A stretch of DNA of 64,000 nucleotides. Origin: Paucibacter aquatile. GTDB lineage: Bacteria; Pseudomonadota; Gammaproteobacteria; Burkholderiales; Burkholderiaceae_C. Both the position numbers and the translations under genes were made by a program. Of the stretch, positions 17,249 to 24,621 are shown piece by piece. Each line of letters starts with the position of its first letter. Position 1 is the first letter of the stretch. The notes under the pieces were generated by a model. That model was not told the DNA's origin. It did no database searches and saw only the letters and a program-made list of their open reading frames with translations. The stretch is from assembly GCF_002885975.1 (NCBI RefSeq), contig NZ_POSP01000003.1:434001-498000 (forward strand), in the 5' to 3' direction.

Positions 17249-18358
17249 TCACACGCTGGCTCGAACGACCTGGATCAGGCGCTCGACCTGGGCCTCACTC
17301 ATGCCCGGCCACAGCGGCAGGCTCAGCACCCGGGCATGGATGGCCTCGGCGATGGGAAAGTCACCGGGGCCATAGCCCAGCTCGGCATAGGCCGGCTGCA
17401 GATGCGGCGGCACCGGGTAGTGGATCAGGCTGCCCACGCCCTGGGCCTCGAGCGCGGCGGCCAGGCGGTCGCGCGCCTCATGCTGCACCACAAAGAGATG
17501 CCAGGCAGAGCGCAGGCCCTCGGGCTCGACCGGCAGCTGCAGCGGCAGGCCGGACAGACCATCGCGCAGCTGCGCCGCCAGGCGGCGGCGCTCGTCGGTG
17601 GCCGCCTGCAAATGCGGCAGCTTGGCGGCCAGCACGGCGGCCTGGATCTCATCCAGGCGCGAGTTGATGCCCTTGACTTCGTTGTGGTACTTGATGCGCG
17701 AGCCGTAGTTGCGCAGCACGCGCAGCTGGGCATCAAGCGCCGCATCGGCCGTGGTGACACCGCCGCCATCGCCCATGGCGCCGAGGTTCTTGCCCGGGTA
17801 GAAGCTCCAGGCCGAGATGTCCGCCAGGCTGCCGACGCGGCGACCGCGGTACTCGGCCGCATGGGCTTGGGCGCAGTCGTCCAACACCTTGAGGCCGTGG
17901 CGGCGGGCCAGGGCCACCAAGGCATCCATCTCGGCCGGCAGGCCGTAGAGATGCACTGGCAACAGCACCTTGGTCCGGGGCGTGATCGCCGCTTCGACGC
18001 GGGCCGGGTCGAGGTTGTAGGTCTGCGGGTCGGGCTCCACCGGCACCGGCCGGGCGCCGCACTGGCTGACCGCCAGCCAGGTGGCCACATAGGTGTTGCT
18101 GGGCACGATGACCTCGTCACCCGGGCCCACGCCCAGGGCGCGCAAGGACAGGGTCAGCGCATCCAGGCCATTGGCGACACCGGCGCAATGCTGGGTCTGG
18201 CAAAAGCGCGCGTAGGCCACCTCGAACTGCTGCAGCTCCTGGCCGAGCAGAAACCAGCCGCTGCCGGCCACGCGCAGCAGGGCCGCGTCGATCTCGGCCT
18301 GGGCGCTGCGGTAGGCCGGCTGCAGATTGAGGAAAGGAATCTTCGCAATCTCGCTCAT
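17249..18358 (-). CDS. PLP-dependent sugar 3-aminotransferase (DegT/DnrJ/EryC1, FdtB/QdtB type)
   Basis: 369 aa with the family layout: PFLNLQPAY at the start, GVGPGDEVIVPSNTYVAT, the VLDDCAQAHAA cofactor segment, and SFYPGKNLGAMGDGG containing the PLP-binding lysine. This class converts a 3-keto-6-deoxyhexose bound to dTDP into the 3-amino sugar, using glutamate as amino donor. Its start codon overlaps the stop of the upstream ketoisomerase/acetyltransferase gene by 4 bp (ATGA), so the two are translationally coupled. The pair fits conversion of dTDP-4-keto-6-deoxyglucose to a dTDP-3-acetamido-3,6-dideoxyhexose (Fuc3NAc or Qui3NAc). Which epimer is made cannot be told from sequence alone. 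Confidence 0.85.
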   Translation of the reverse strand: MSEIAKIPFLNLQPAYRSAQAEIDAALLRVAGSGWFLLGQELQQFEVAYARFCQTQHCAGVANGLDALTLSLRALGVGPGDEVIVPSNTYVATWLAVSQCGARPVPVEPDPQTYNLDPARVEAAITPRTKVLLPVHLYGLPAEMDALVALARRHGLKVLDDCAQAHAAEYRGRRVGSLADISAWSFYPGKNLGAMGDGGGVTTADAALDAQLRVLRNYGSRIKYHNEVKGINSRLDEIQAAVLAAKLPHLQAATDERRRLAAQLRDGLSGLPLQLPVEPEGLRSAWHLFVVQHEARDRLAAALEAQGVGSLIHYPVPPHLQPAYAELGYGPGDFPIAEAIHARVLSLPLWPGMSEAQVERLIQVVRASV

Positions 18359-19380
18359 GCCTGGGCTCCCGCGGCGGCCTTGGCTTCCTTCACCGCAGCC
18401 AGGAACTCGTCGTAATTGCGGATGTAGTCTTCGGCGCTGTAAGTGTCCGACGCCAGAACGAGCAAGACGGCGTCGGGCGAAAACTGGTACTGGATGCCCC
18501 AGACCATGGGCGGGATGTGCAGGCCCAGGCGGGCGCTGTCGAGCAGGATCTCGTCGCGGTGCTGGCCGTCATCGACGACGATGCCGACCGAGCCTTTCAC
18601 GCAGACCAGGAACTGGTGGCAGGCGCGGTGGGCATGCTCGCCGCGCACCTCGCGGCTGGGTACGTCGTAGACCATGAAGAAGCGCTGCGGCTGGAACGGC
18701 AGATGGCTGCCGATCTCGCCAAAGCTGAGGGCGCCGCGCAGATCGACGATCTTGGGCAGGCGGTGCAGGGTGGCGCGCGCCACGCTGAGCTGAGGCAGGC
18801 TGTCGGCCGGCAGGGCCACGGCCCGCGTGGCCGATGAAACCTGGCCCGGCAGGTCCACATGGGGGGTGTCCACATAACCGGTGATGTGGGCGGGATTGCC
18901 GGCGACGATGGCATTGGGTGGCACATCGCGGCTGACCACCGCGCCGTCCATCACCAGCGCGCGCGCACCGATGGTGACGCCCGGGCGCAGGGTGGCGCCT
19001 GAGCCGATGCTGGCGCCCTGGCGCACCCGGGTCTGCACAAAGGTCTCGGGCCGCTGCTTGCTACGCGGGAAGGGATCGTTGGAAAAGGTGACGTTGGGGC
19101 CGACGAAGACATCGTCTTCGATGCGCACCCCGTCCCAGAGCTGCACGCCGCATTTGATCGTCACCCGGTCACCGACCTCGACATCGTTCTCGATGAACAC
19201 ATGGTCGCAGATATTGGCATCGCGGCCGATACGGGCACCGGGCAGCACATGGCTGAAGGCCCAGATGCGGCTGCCCTCGCCCACCGCCGCGCTCTCCAGC
19301 AAGGCCATGGGGTGGACATAGACGCCCGGCGGCGATTGCGGTTCAGGGGTCAAGATCGGTGCATTCACGTTGCGGCTCAC
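18355..19380 (-). CDS. wxcM: Bifunctional acetyltransferase/dTDP-6-deoxyhexose 3,4-ketoisomerase (WxcM-like)
   Basis: 341 aa fusion. Residues about 20-165 are a hexapeptide acetyltransferase (IGRDANICDHVFIENDVEVG, VFVGPNVTFSNDPFP, TIGARALVMDGAVVSRDV). Residues about 200-335 are a cupin of the FdtA/WxcM kind (FGEIGSHLPFQPQRFFMVYD, GEHAHRACHQF with the His residues, VPPMVWG-like IPPMVWGIQYQF). Xanthomonas WxcM has this same domain order. The enzyme would isomerise dTDP-4-keto-6-deoxyglucose to the 3-keto sugar and later acetylate the 3-amine. First gene of a two-gene minus-strand operon with the aminotransferase. The genes making dTDP-4-keto-6-deoxyglucose (rmlA, rmlB) are not in the window. 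Confidence 0.85.
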   Translation of the reverse strand: MSRNVNAPILTPEPQSPPGVYVHPMALLESAAVGEGSRIWAFSHVLPGARIGRDANICDHVFIENDVEVGDRVTIKCGVQLWDGVRIEDDVFVGPNVTFSNDPFPRSKQRPETFVQTRVRQGASIGSGATLRPGVTIGARALVMDGAVVSRDVPPNAIVAGNPAHITGYVDTPHVDLPGQVSSATRAVALPADSLPQLSVARATLHRLPKIVDLRGALSFGEIGSHLPFQPQRFFMVYDVPSREVRGEHAHRACHQFLVCVKGSVGIVVDDGQHRDEILLDSARLGLHIPPMVWGIQYQFSPDAVLLVLASDTYSAEDYIRNYDEFLAAVKEAKAAAGAQA

Positions 19381-19686
19381 TCCCGGCTGGCTGGTCGCGC
19401 TTGGGTCTCAGGGACACGGCCGACGCCGCACCCGATGCTGCGCAGGATACTGGATGCGCTGTCCAAGCAAGCTACGACAAAGCGGGCTGGAGCCCGGCTG
19501 TTTACCCCAATGCCAGTGACGCGGTGGCAGACGGCACACCCTATAGACTCAGGTTTAGGGAGCGAATCCCGGCTGAATCCGGCGTTTGGGCCCGGCGGGC
19601 TTGCGCTCCAATGCAAGCCAAGGCTGTGGCGCACGCGTTTTCGGACGCTCCAGCGAGAAATTGAACCAGCGAAAGTGCAAACACCC
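19381..19686. other. Divergent promoter region between the two sugar-nucleotide operons
   Basis: 306 bp between the start of the WxcM-like gene (-) and gmd (+). I see no gene. A TATAGA hexamer at 19542-19547 could be a -10 box for gmd, but no good -35 lies at the right distance. A CGGGCT-GG-AGCCCG inverted repeat lies near 19480-19495. Confidence 0.4.
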
Positions 19687-20721
19687 ATGAAAAAAGCGTT
19701 CATCACCGGTGTGACGGGGCAGGATGGCTCCTACCTGGCGGAATCCCTGCTGGCCAAAGGCTACGAGGTGCATGCCACCCTGCGCCGCAGCTCGGTCTTC
19801 ACCTCGGCGCGCATCGACCACCTGCTCGAGCACCAACGCTTCAAGACCTACCACGGTGACCTGACCGACTCCAGCAATCTGCACACCCTGCTGTCCAAGA
19901 TTCAGCCCGACGAGATCTACAACCTGGGCGCCCAGTCCCACGTCGCCGTGTCCTTCGAGGTGCCCGAGTACACCGCTGAGGTCGATGCCCTGGGCACCAT
20001 CCGCCTGCTCAATGCCATCAAGGACCTGGGCATCAAGCCGCGCTTCTACCAGGCCTCGACCTCCGAGCTGTTCGGCGGCTTGCCCGAGACCGCGCCGCAA
20101 AGCGAGAAGACGCCCTTCTACCCCAAGTCGCCCTACGGCGCGGCCAAGCTCTATGCCTACTGGATCGTGGTCAATTACCGCGAGAGCCATGGCCTCTATG
20201 CCTGCAACGGCATCCTGTTCAACCACGAATCGCCGCGCCGCGGCGAGACCTTTGTGACCAAGAAGATCACCAAGGCCGTGGCCCGCATCTCGCAAGGGCG
20301 CCAGGCCGTGCTCAGCCTCGGCAACCTCGATGCCAAGCGGGACTGGGGTTATGCCAAGGACTATGTCGAAGCCATGTGGCTGATGCTGCAGCAGGAAAAG
20401 GCCGACGACTATGTGATCGCCTCGGGGGAAACCTACACCGTGCGCCAGTTTGTGGACATGGCCTTTGCCGAAGTGGGCATCGAGCTGGACTGGCAAGGCG
20501 AAGGCGTGAACGAGCGCGGCCTGGACCGCCGCACCGGCCGCCCCCTGGTGGTGATCGACCCTCGCTACTTCCGCCCAGCCGAGGTGGACCTGCTCTGGGG
20601 CGACGCCAGCAAGGCGCGCGAAAAGCTGGGCTGGACCTCCAAGACCTCGATCCGCGACCTGGTGCGCATGATGGTGCAGTACGACCTGAAGAACGAAACC
20701 TACGGAGGCCATGAGCCATGA
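19687..20721 (+). CDS. gmd: GDP-mannose 4,6-dehydratase
   Basis: 344 aa short-chain dehydrogenase. Converts GDP-D-mannose to GDP-4-keto-6-deoxy-D-mannose, the branch point to GDP-L-fucose, GDP-rhamnose and GDP-perosamine. Visible hallmarks: the NADP-binding GVTGQDGSYLAE near the N-terminus, the ASTSELFG segment, YGAAK as the catalytic YxxxK, and NHESPRRGETFVT, all typical of Gmd. The frame is open further upstream, but ATG 19687 (MKKAFITG) matches the family N-terminus exactly. The stop overlaps the next start by 4 bp, so this is the first gene of a five-gene plus-strand operon of tightly spaced genes. Confidence 0.95.
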   Translation: MKKAFITGVTGQDGSYLAESLLAKGYEVHATLRRSSVFTSARIDHLLEHQRFKTYHGDLTDSSNLHTLLSKIQPDEIYNLGAQSHVAVSFEVPEYTAEVDALGTIRLLNAIKDLGIKPRFYQASTSELFGGLPETAPQSEKTPFYPKSPYGAAKLYAYWIVVNYRESHGLYACNGILFNHESPRRGETFVTKKITKAVARISQGRQAVLSLGNLDAKRDWGYAKDYVEAMWLMLQQEKADDYVIASGETYTVRQFVDMAFAEVGIELDWQGEGVNERGLDRRTGRPLVVIDPRYFRPAEVDLLWGDASKAREKLGWTSKTSIRDLVRMMVQYDLKNETYGGHEP

Positions 20722-21644
20722 TTCTGGTCACCGGCGCCACCGGTTTTCTGGGTCGGCGCGTCTGCCGCCTGCTCGACGCCCAGGGCCAGCCCCATCTGAA
20801 GACCTCCCTGTCTCTGGGTCTGGACCTGCGCGACCCCATCGCCACCGAGGCCTTTTTTGCCGCCCACAAGCCCAGCCAGGTGATCCACTGCGCGGCCTTT
20901 GTCGGCGGCATCCAGTTCGGCTACAAGCATTCGGCCGAGCTCTTTCACAACAACCTGCAGATGACGCTGAATCTGCTCGCCAGCGCCCAGCGCCACGGCG
21001 TGCAGCGCATCGTCAACCCGATCTCCAACTGCGCCTACCCCGCCAAGGCCACGCTCTTCAAGGAAGACGAGTTCTGGGACGGCCCCCTGCATGACTCCGT
21101 CATGGTCTACGGCTTTGTGCGCAAGGCCTCCTGGGTCGGCGCGCAAGCCTATGCCCAGCAGTACGGGCTCGATGTGATCAACCTGATCCTGTCGAATATG
21201 TACGGCCCCGAGGATCATTTCGAGGAAGAACGTTCCCATGCCCTGGGCGCCCTGGTGATGAAGTTCGCCCGGGCCAAGAAGCTGGGCCTGCCCGAGGTGG
21301 TGGTCTGGGGCAGTGGCACGCCGGTGCGCGAATGGCTGCATGTGGACGATGGCGCGCAAGCCCTGGTCCGAGGCCTGGCGGCGCCGCGCTGCGACCAGCC
21401 GGTGAACATCGGCGTCGGCCGCGGCATCTCCATCCTGGCCATGGCCGAGATGATCCAGCGCGAGATCGGCTACACCGGTCGTCTGGTGCTGGACCCGAGC
21501 AAGCCCGACGGCGCCCCTTACAAGACGGTGGACGGCAGCCGCGGCCAGGCCCTGCTGAACTGGTCCCCCGAGATCGATTTTGAAGACGGCGTGCGCGCCA
21601 CCATCCGCTGGTATCTGGAGCAAGAAGCCCATGGCAGTCACTGA
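20718..21644 (+). CDS. fcl: NAD(P)-dependent epimerase/reductase, GDP-L-fucose synthase-like
   Basis: 308 aa extended SDR protein: MILVTGATGFLG dinucleotide-binding motif, NPISNCAYP at the active-site serine/cysteine region, YGFVRK as YxxxK, and a long GGIQFGYKHSAELFHNN helix. The pattern suits a GDP-L-fucose synthase or a related GDP-4-keto-6-deoxymannose epimerase/reductase using the product of gmd, with which it overlaps by 4 bp. The symbol is a best guess: related SDRs such as a GDP-rhamnose-forming reductase have the same fold. GDP-fucose would suit the NodZ-like transferase at 24622-27900. Confidence 0.7.
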   Translation: MILVTGATGFLGRRVCRLLDAQGQPHLKTSLSLGLDLRDPIATEAFFAAHKPSQVIHCAAFVGGIQFGYKHSAELFHNNLQMTLNLLASAQRHGVQRIVNPISNCAYPAKATLFKEDEFWDGPLHDSVMVYGFVRKASWVGAQAYAQQYGLDVINLILSNMYGPEDHFEEERSHALGALVMKFARAKKLGLPEVVVWGSGTPVREWLHVDDGAQALVRGLAAPRCDQPVNIGVGRGISILAMAEMIQREIGYTGRLVLDPSKPDGAPYKTVDGSRGQALLNWSPEIDFEDGVRATIRWYLEQEAHGSH

Positions 21645-22038
21645 AATCAAGCAAGGCGAGCTGGTGCTGGCCCGCCACATCCCGGCCAGCGTGGCCTGGA
21701 GCGGCGGCTTGCAGTTCTTTTCCCCCGAGGGCGACTACCAGCAGGTGGGCACCTGGGGCTATGAGCAGGGCAAGACCTTGCTGGCCCACAGCCACAATGA
21801 AGTGAGCCGCGAGGTGCTGTGGACGCAAGAAGTGCTTTACATCCGCGCCGGCCGGGTGCGCGCCGAGATCTACGACACGGCCGATCAGAAGGTGGCCGAG
21901 CTGGAGGCCGGCGCCGGAGACATCCTGGTGCTGCTGCGCGGCGGCCACGGCTATCACATCCTGGAGAACGGCACCCAGGTGCTGGAGATCAAGAACGGCC
22001 CCTATGTCGGCGCCGACGCGGACCGGAGGCGGCTGTGA
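21631..22038 (+). CDS. Small cupin-fold protein of the sugar operon
   Basis: 135 aa from ATG 21631 (MAVTEIKQGELVLA). Single cupin barrel with a histidine-bearing segment (LLAHSHNEVSREVLWTQEV) and the Gly-rich second strand pair (GDILVLLRGGHGYHIL). It overlaps the preceding gene by 14 bp and the next one by 4 bp. Cupins in such operons are often sugar-nucleotide isomerases or epimerases, but no diagnostic residue set is recognised, so the reaction is unknown. Confidence 0.7.
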   Translation: MAVTEIKQGELVLARHIPASVAWSGGLQFFSPEGDYQQVGTWGYEQGKTLLAHSHNEVSREVLWTQEVLYIRAGRVRAEIYDTADQKVAELEAGAGDILVLLRGGHGYHILENGTQVLEIKNGPYVGADADRRRL

Positions 22039-22625
22039 GCGCGGCAGCAATGGGCGAGACGGGCGCGCTGATCAAGGTCCATCTGGGCTGCTGGCACCGG
22101 GTCATCCCCGGCTTCGTCCATGTGGACCTGTGCGACATGCCGCACATCGACCACAAATCCGGCATCGACGCCCTGCCCTTCTTGGCCGACAACTCGGCCT
22201 CGTTGATCTACTGCAGCCATGCGCTGGAGTATTTCGACCGCGACCAGGCCAGGGAGGTGCTGAAAGAGTGGCACCGGGTGCTGGCGCCGGGCGGCGTGCT
22301 GCGCCTGGCCGTGCCGGACTTCCAGGCCATGATCCAGGTCTACCAGCAGACCGGCGAGCTGGCCCGGGTGCTGGGCCCGCTCTACGGCAAGATGGCCATC
22401 CAGACCGAGCAAGGCCCGGCCACCCTGTATCACAAGACCACCTACGACCAGGCCAGCCTGAGCACCCTGCTCGAAGCCTGCGGCTTTGTCGCCCCCGAGC
22501 GCTGGGACTGGCGCCAGACCGAGCATGCCGCGGTGGACGACCATTCGCAGGCCTACTTTCCCCATATGCAAAAGGACACCGGCATCCTGGTGTCCCTGAA
22601 CCTGCAGGCGCGCAAGCCCACCTGA
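22035..22625 (+). CDS. SAM-dependent methyltransferase (class I, small)
   Basis: 196 aa from GTG 22035, chosen because a CGGAGG-like ribosome-binding site sits about six bases upstream and the start overlaps the previous stop; ATG 22050 is the alternative. Residues include VHLGCWHRVIPGFVHVDLCD (motif I region), LPFLADNSASLIYCSHALEY (the D-x-x-Y/H segment) and VLAPGGVLRLAVPDF, all typical of the Methyltransf_11-like family acting on glycans. It probably methylates a sugar or glycan made by this operon. Confidence 0.75.
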   Translation: MSAAAMGETGALIKVHLGCWHRVIPGFVHVDLCDMPHIDHKSGIDALPFLADNSASLIYCSHALEYFDRDQAREVLKEWHRVLAPGGVLRLAVPDFQAMIQVYQQTGELARVLGPLYGKMAIQTEQGPATLYHKTTYDQASLSTLLEACGFVAPERWDWRQTEHAAVDDHSQAYFPHMQKDTGILVSLNLQARKPT

Positions 22626-22635
22626 CCCCGCCATC

Positions 22636-23739
22636 ATGAGCGACACACAAGAATTCATCCCCCAGATGCGGCCGCTGTTCGGCGGCGAGGAAAAGGCCGA
22701 GCTGATGGCCTACCTCGACGAAGACGGCTTCTTCACCGAGTTCAAGAAGACCGAGGCCTTCGAGCGCCAGATCGCCGAGTTCACCGGCGCGCGCCACTGC
22801 ATCGTCGTCAACAACGGCACGGTCTCGCTGACCCTGGCCGCCATCGCCGTGGGCGTGGGCCCGGGCGATGAAGTCATCGTGCCCGACTACACCATGATCG
22901 CCACGCCCAACTCGGTGAAGATGCTGGGCGCGCAGCCGGTGTTCGTCGATGTCGACCCCGACACCCTGATCCTGGACCTGGCTGCCACGCGCGCCGCCAT
23001 CACGCCCAAGACCCGCGCCATCATGCTGGTCTCGGCCAACGGCCGCGCGCCGGCCTGCGGCATCGCGGCCTTCGAGGCCCTGGCGCGCGAAACCGGGGTG
23101 GCCCTGATCGAAGATGCCGCCCAGTCCCTGGGCTCCGTCTACCCTGACGGCCGCCACATCGGCCGCGCCGGCGCCATCGGCAGCTTCTCCTTCTCGGCCC
23201 CCAAGATCATCTCCACCGGCCAAGGCGGCGCCCTGATCACCGACGACGATGCGCTGGCCGACAGGCTGCGCCGCCTGAAGGACTTCGGCCGCGCCGCCGG
23301 CGGCACCGATGTGCATGACAGCATCGGCTACAACTTCAAGTTCACCGAGCTGCAAGCCTGCGTCGGCCTGGCCCAGATGCGCCAGCTGCCCGGCCGCATC
23401 GAGCGCAAGAAAGAAATCTGGCGTCGCTATGCCGAAGGCCTGGCCGGCATCCCCGGCATCCAGCTCTTCGCCCATGACCTGAGCCTGTGCACGCCCTGGT
23501 TCATCGACTGCCGCGCCGAGCGCCGCGATGCCCTGGCCGCCCATCTCAAGTCCCAGGGCATCGGCACCCGCACCATGTACCCGCCCATCCACCAACAAAA
23601 GGCCTATGCCTTGCCCGGCCATCACCCGGTGGCCGAGGAAATCGGCCGCTCAGGCCTGTGGCTGCCGTCCATGATCCAGCTGAGTGACGCGCAGATCGAG
23701 CGCATCTGCCAGAGCATCCGCAGCTTCTATCTGGGCTGA
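22636..23739 (+). CDS. DegT/DnrJ/EryC1 sugar aminotransferase (perosamine-synthase-like)
   Basis: 367 aa PLP enzyme: GVGPGDEVIVPDYTMIAT, the LIEDAAQSLGS cofactor segment, and SFSAPKIISTGQGG with the PLP lysine; the C-terminal IGTRTMYPPIHQQ is seen in GDP-perosamine synthases. Together with gmd in the same operon, 4-amination of GDP-4-keto-6-deoxymannose to GDP-perosamine is the simplest reading. This would compete with the Fcl-like reductase for substrate, so the operon may make two sugars or a modified one. Last gene before a strong bidirectional terminator. Confidence 0.8.
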   Translation: MSDTQEFIPQMRPLFGGEEKAELMAYLDEDGFFTEFKKTEAFERQIAEFTGARHCIVVNNGTVSLTLAAIAVGVGPGDEVIVPDYTMIATPNSVKMLGAQPVFVDVDPDTLILDLAATRAAITPKTRAIMLVSANGRAPACGIAAFEALARETGVALIEDAAQSLGSVYPDGRHIGRAGAIGSFSFSAPKIISTGQGGALITDDDALADRLRRLKDFGRAAGGTDVHDSIGYNFKFTELQACVGLAQMRQLPGRIERKKEIWRRYAEGLAGIPGIQLFAHDLSLCTPWFIDCRAERRDALAAHLKSQGIGTRTMYPPIHQQKAYALPGHHPVAEEIGRSGLWLPSMIQLSDAQIERICQSIRSFYLG

Positions 23740-23780
23740 GCGATTGGGGCCACGAGGCCTCGCCCGCAACAAAAACACAA

Positions 23781-23812
23781 GGGCCACGCGGCGCAAACCG
23801 CGTGGCCCTTTT
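23781..23812. terminator. Bidirectional rho-independent terminator
   Basis: GGGCCACGCGG (23781-23791) pairs perfectly with CCGCGTGGCCC (23798-23808) around CGCAAA and is followed by TTTT. On the other strand the stem is followed by TTGTGTTTTTG. It separates the convergent sugar operon (+) and FkbM methyltransferase gene (-). Confidence 0.9.
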
Positions 23813-23838
23813 GATTGAAAGACCCGTCGCCGGCCGCT

Positions 23839-24564
23839 TCAGATCGGCAAGCTCAGGCGGTACGGGATCGAGAAGACGTTCTCACCCAGGTAGACAAAAT
23901 CACGGTCGCGCCCGGCGATCGCCTTGAGGAAGTTTTTCGAGGTCCCCTGGCCCGGCAGGGCCCAGTCGTGCAACTCGATGGTCATCAAGGGGAAGGCATC
24001 GATCCAGTCGACGTTCTCTTCGAACAGCACCGACTCATAGCCTTCGATGTCCACCTTGATCATGAACGGCAGGAAACCGGCCGACATCGGGTACTGCTGC
24101 AAGAGCTCGGGCACCGTGATGGTGGCAATACCACCGCCCGCGGCGGCGCGGGTCTGAAATCCCACGGGATCGGTGTCGGGGTTGCTGATCTCCACCGCCT
24201 CCTGGCGGCAGCTGGCGGCGCGCTGGAAGGCCGTGATCTGCGGGCGCGACAAGGTGTTGGCCACCAGGCAATCAAAGTTGCTGGCTTCCGGCTCCACCGC
24301 CAGCACCTTGGCCTTGGGCCACTGCAGACTGAAGTACAAGGCGCTGAGCCCCACATTCGCGCCCAGATCGATGATCAAGGGCGTCCAGCCCATCTGCACC
24401 GCGAAGTTGTAGAACTTGTTCAGTTCGGCCGCACGTTTGAGGCGGGCCACGGAAAAGACCTGCGCACCGAAGATCTGTTCAAACAGCGGAATCTCGTACT
24501 TGTCGGCGCGCAGGCTGACGGTTGCGCTCTGGTCACCCAGGGTCACCGTGCGGGTTTCGATCAT
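23839..24564 (-). CDS. FkbM-family methyltransferase
   Basis: 241 aa. Motif I is LIIDLGANVGLSALYF, followed by VLAVEPEASNFDCL and the family-typical FMIKVDIEGYESVLF. FkbM enzymes O-methylate sugars, glycans or small molecules with SAM. It lies 57 bp downstream of the three-domain glycosyltransferase gene on the same strand and ends just before the shared terminator, so it probably caps or methylates the same glycan. Confidence 0.85.
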   Translation of the reverse strand: MIETRTVTLGDQSATVSLRADKYEIPLFEQIFGAQVFSVARLKRAAELNKFYNFAVQMGWTPLIIDLGANVGLSALYFSLQWPKAKVLAVEPEASNFDCLVANTLSRPQITAFQRAASCRQEAVEISNPDTDPVGFQTRAAAGGGIATITVPELLQQYPMSAGFLPFMIKVDIEGYESVLFEENVDWIDAFPLMTIELHDWALPGQGTSKNFLKAIAGRDRDFVYLGENVFSIPYRLSLPI

Positions 24565-24621
24565 GTCAGAGCCCTCCTGAGACTCGAAATCATGGGGCTG
24601 AGCTCGGCATCGGATGCGGCC

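Noticed and set aside
19201..19686. Upstream in-frame extension of gmd (162 codons)
   Set aside because: It overlaps the divergent promoter region and the opposite-strand gene, and the family N-terminus begins exactly at ATG 19687.
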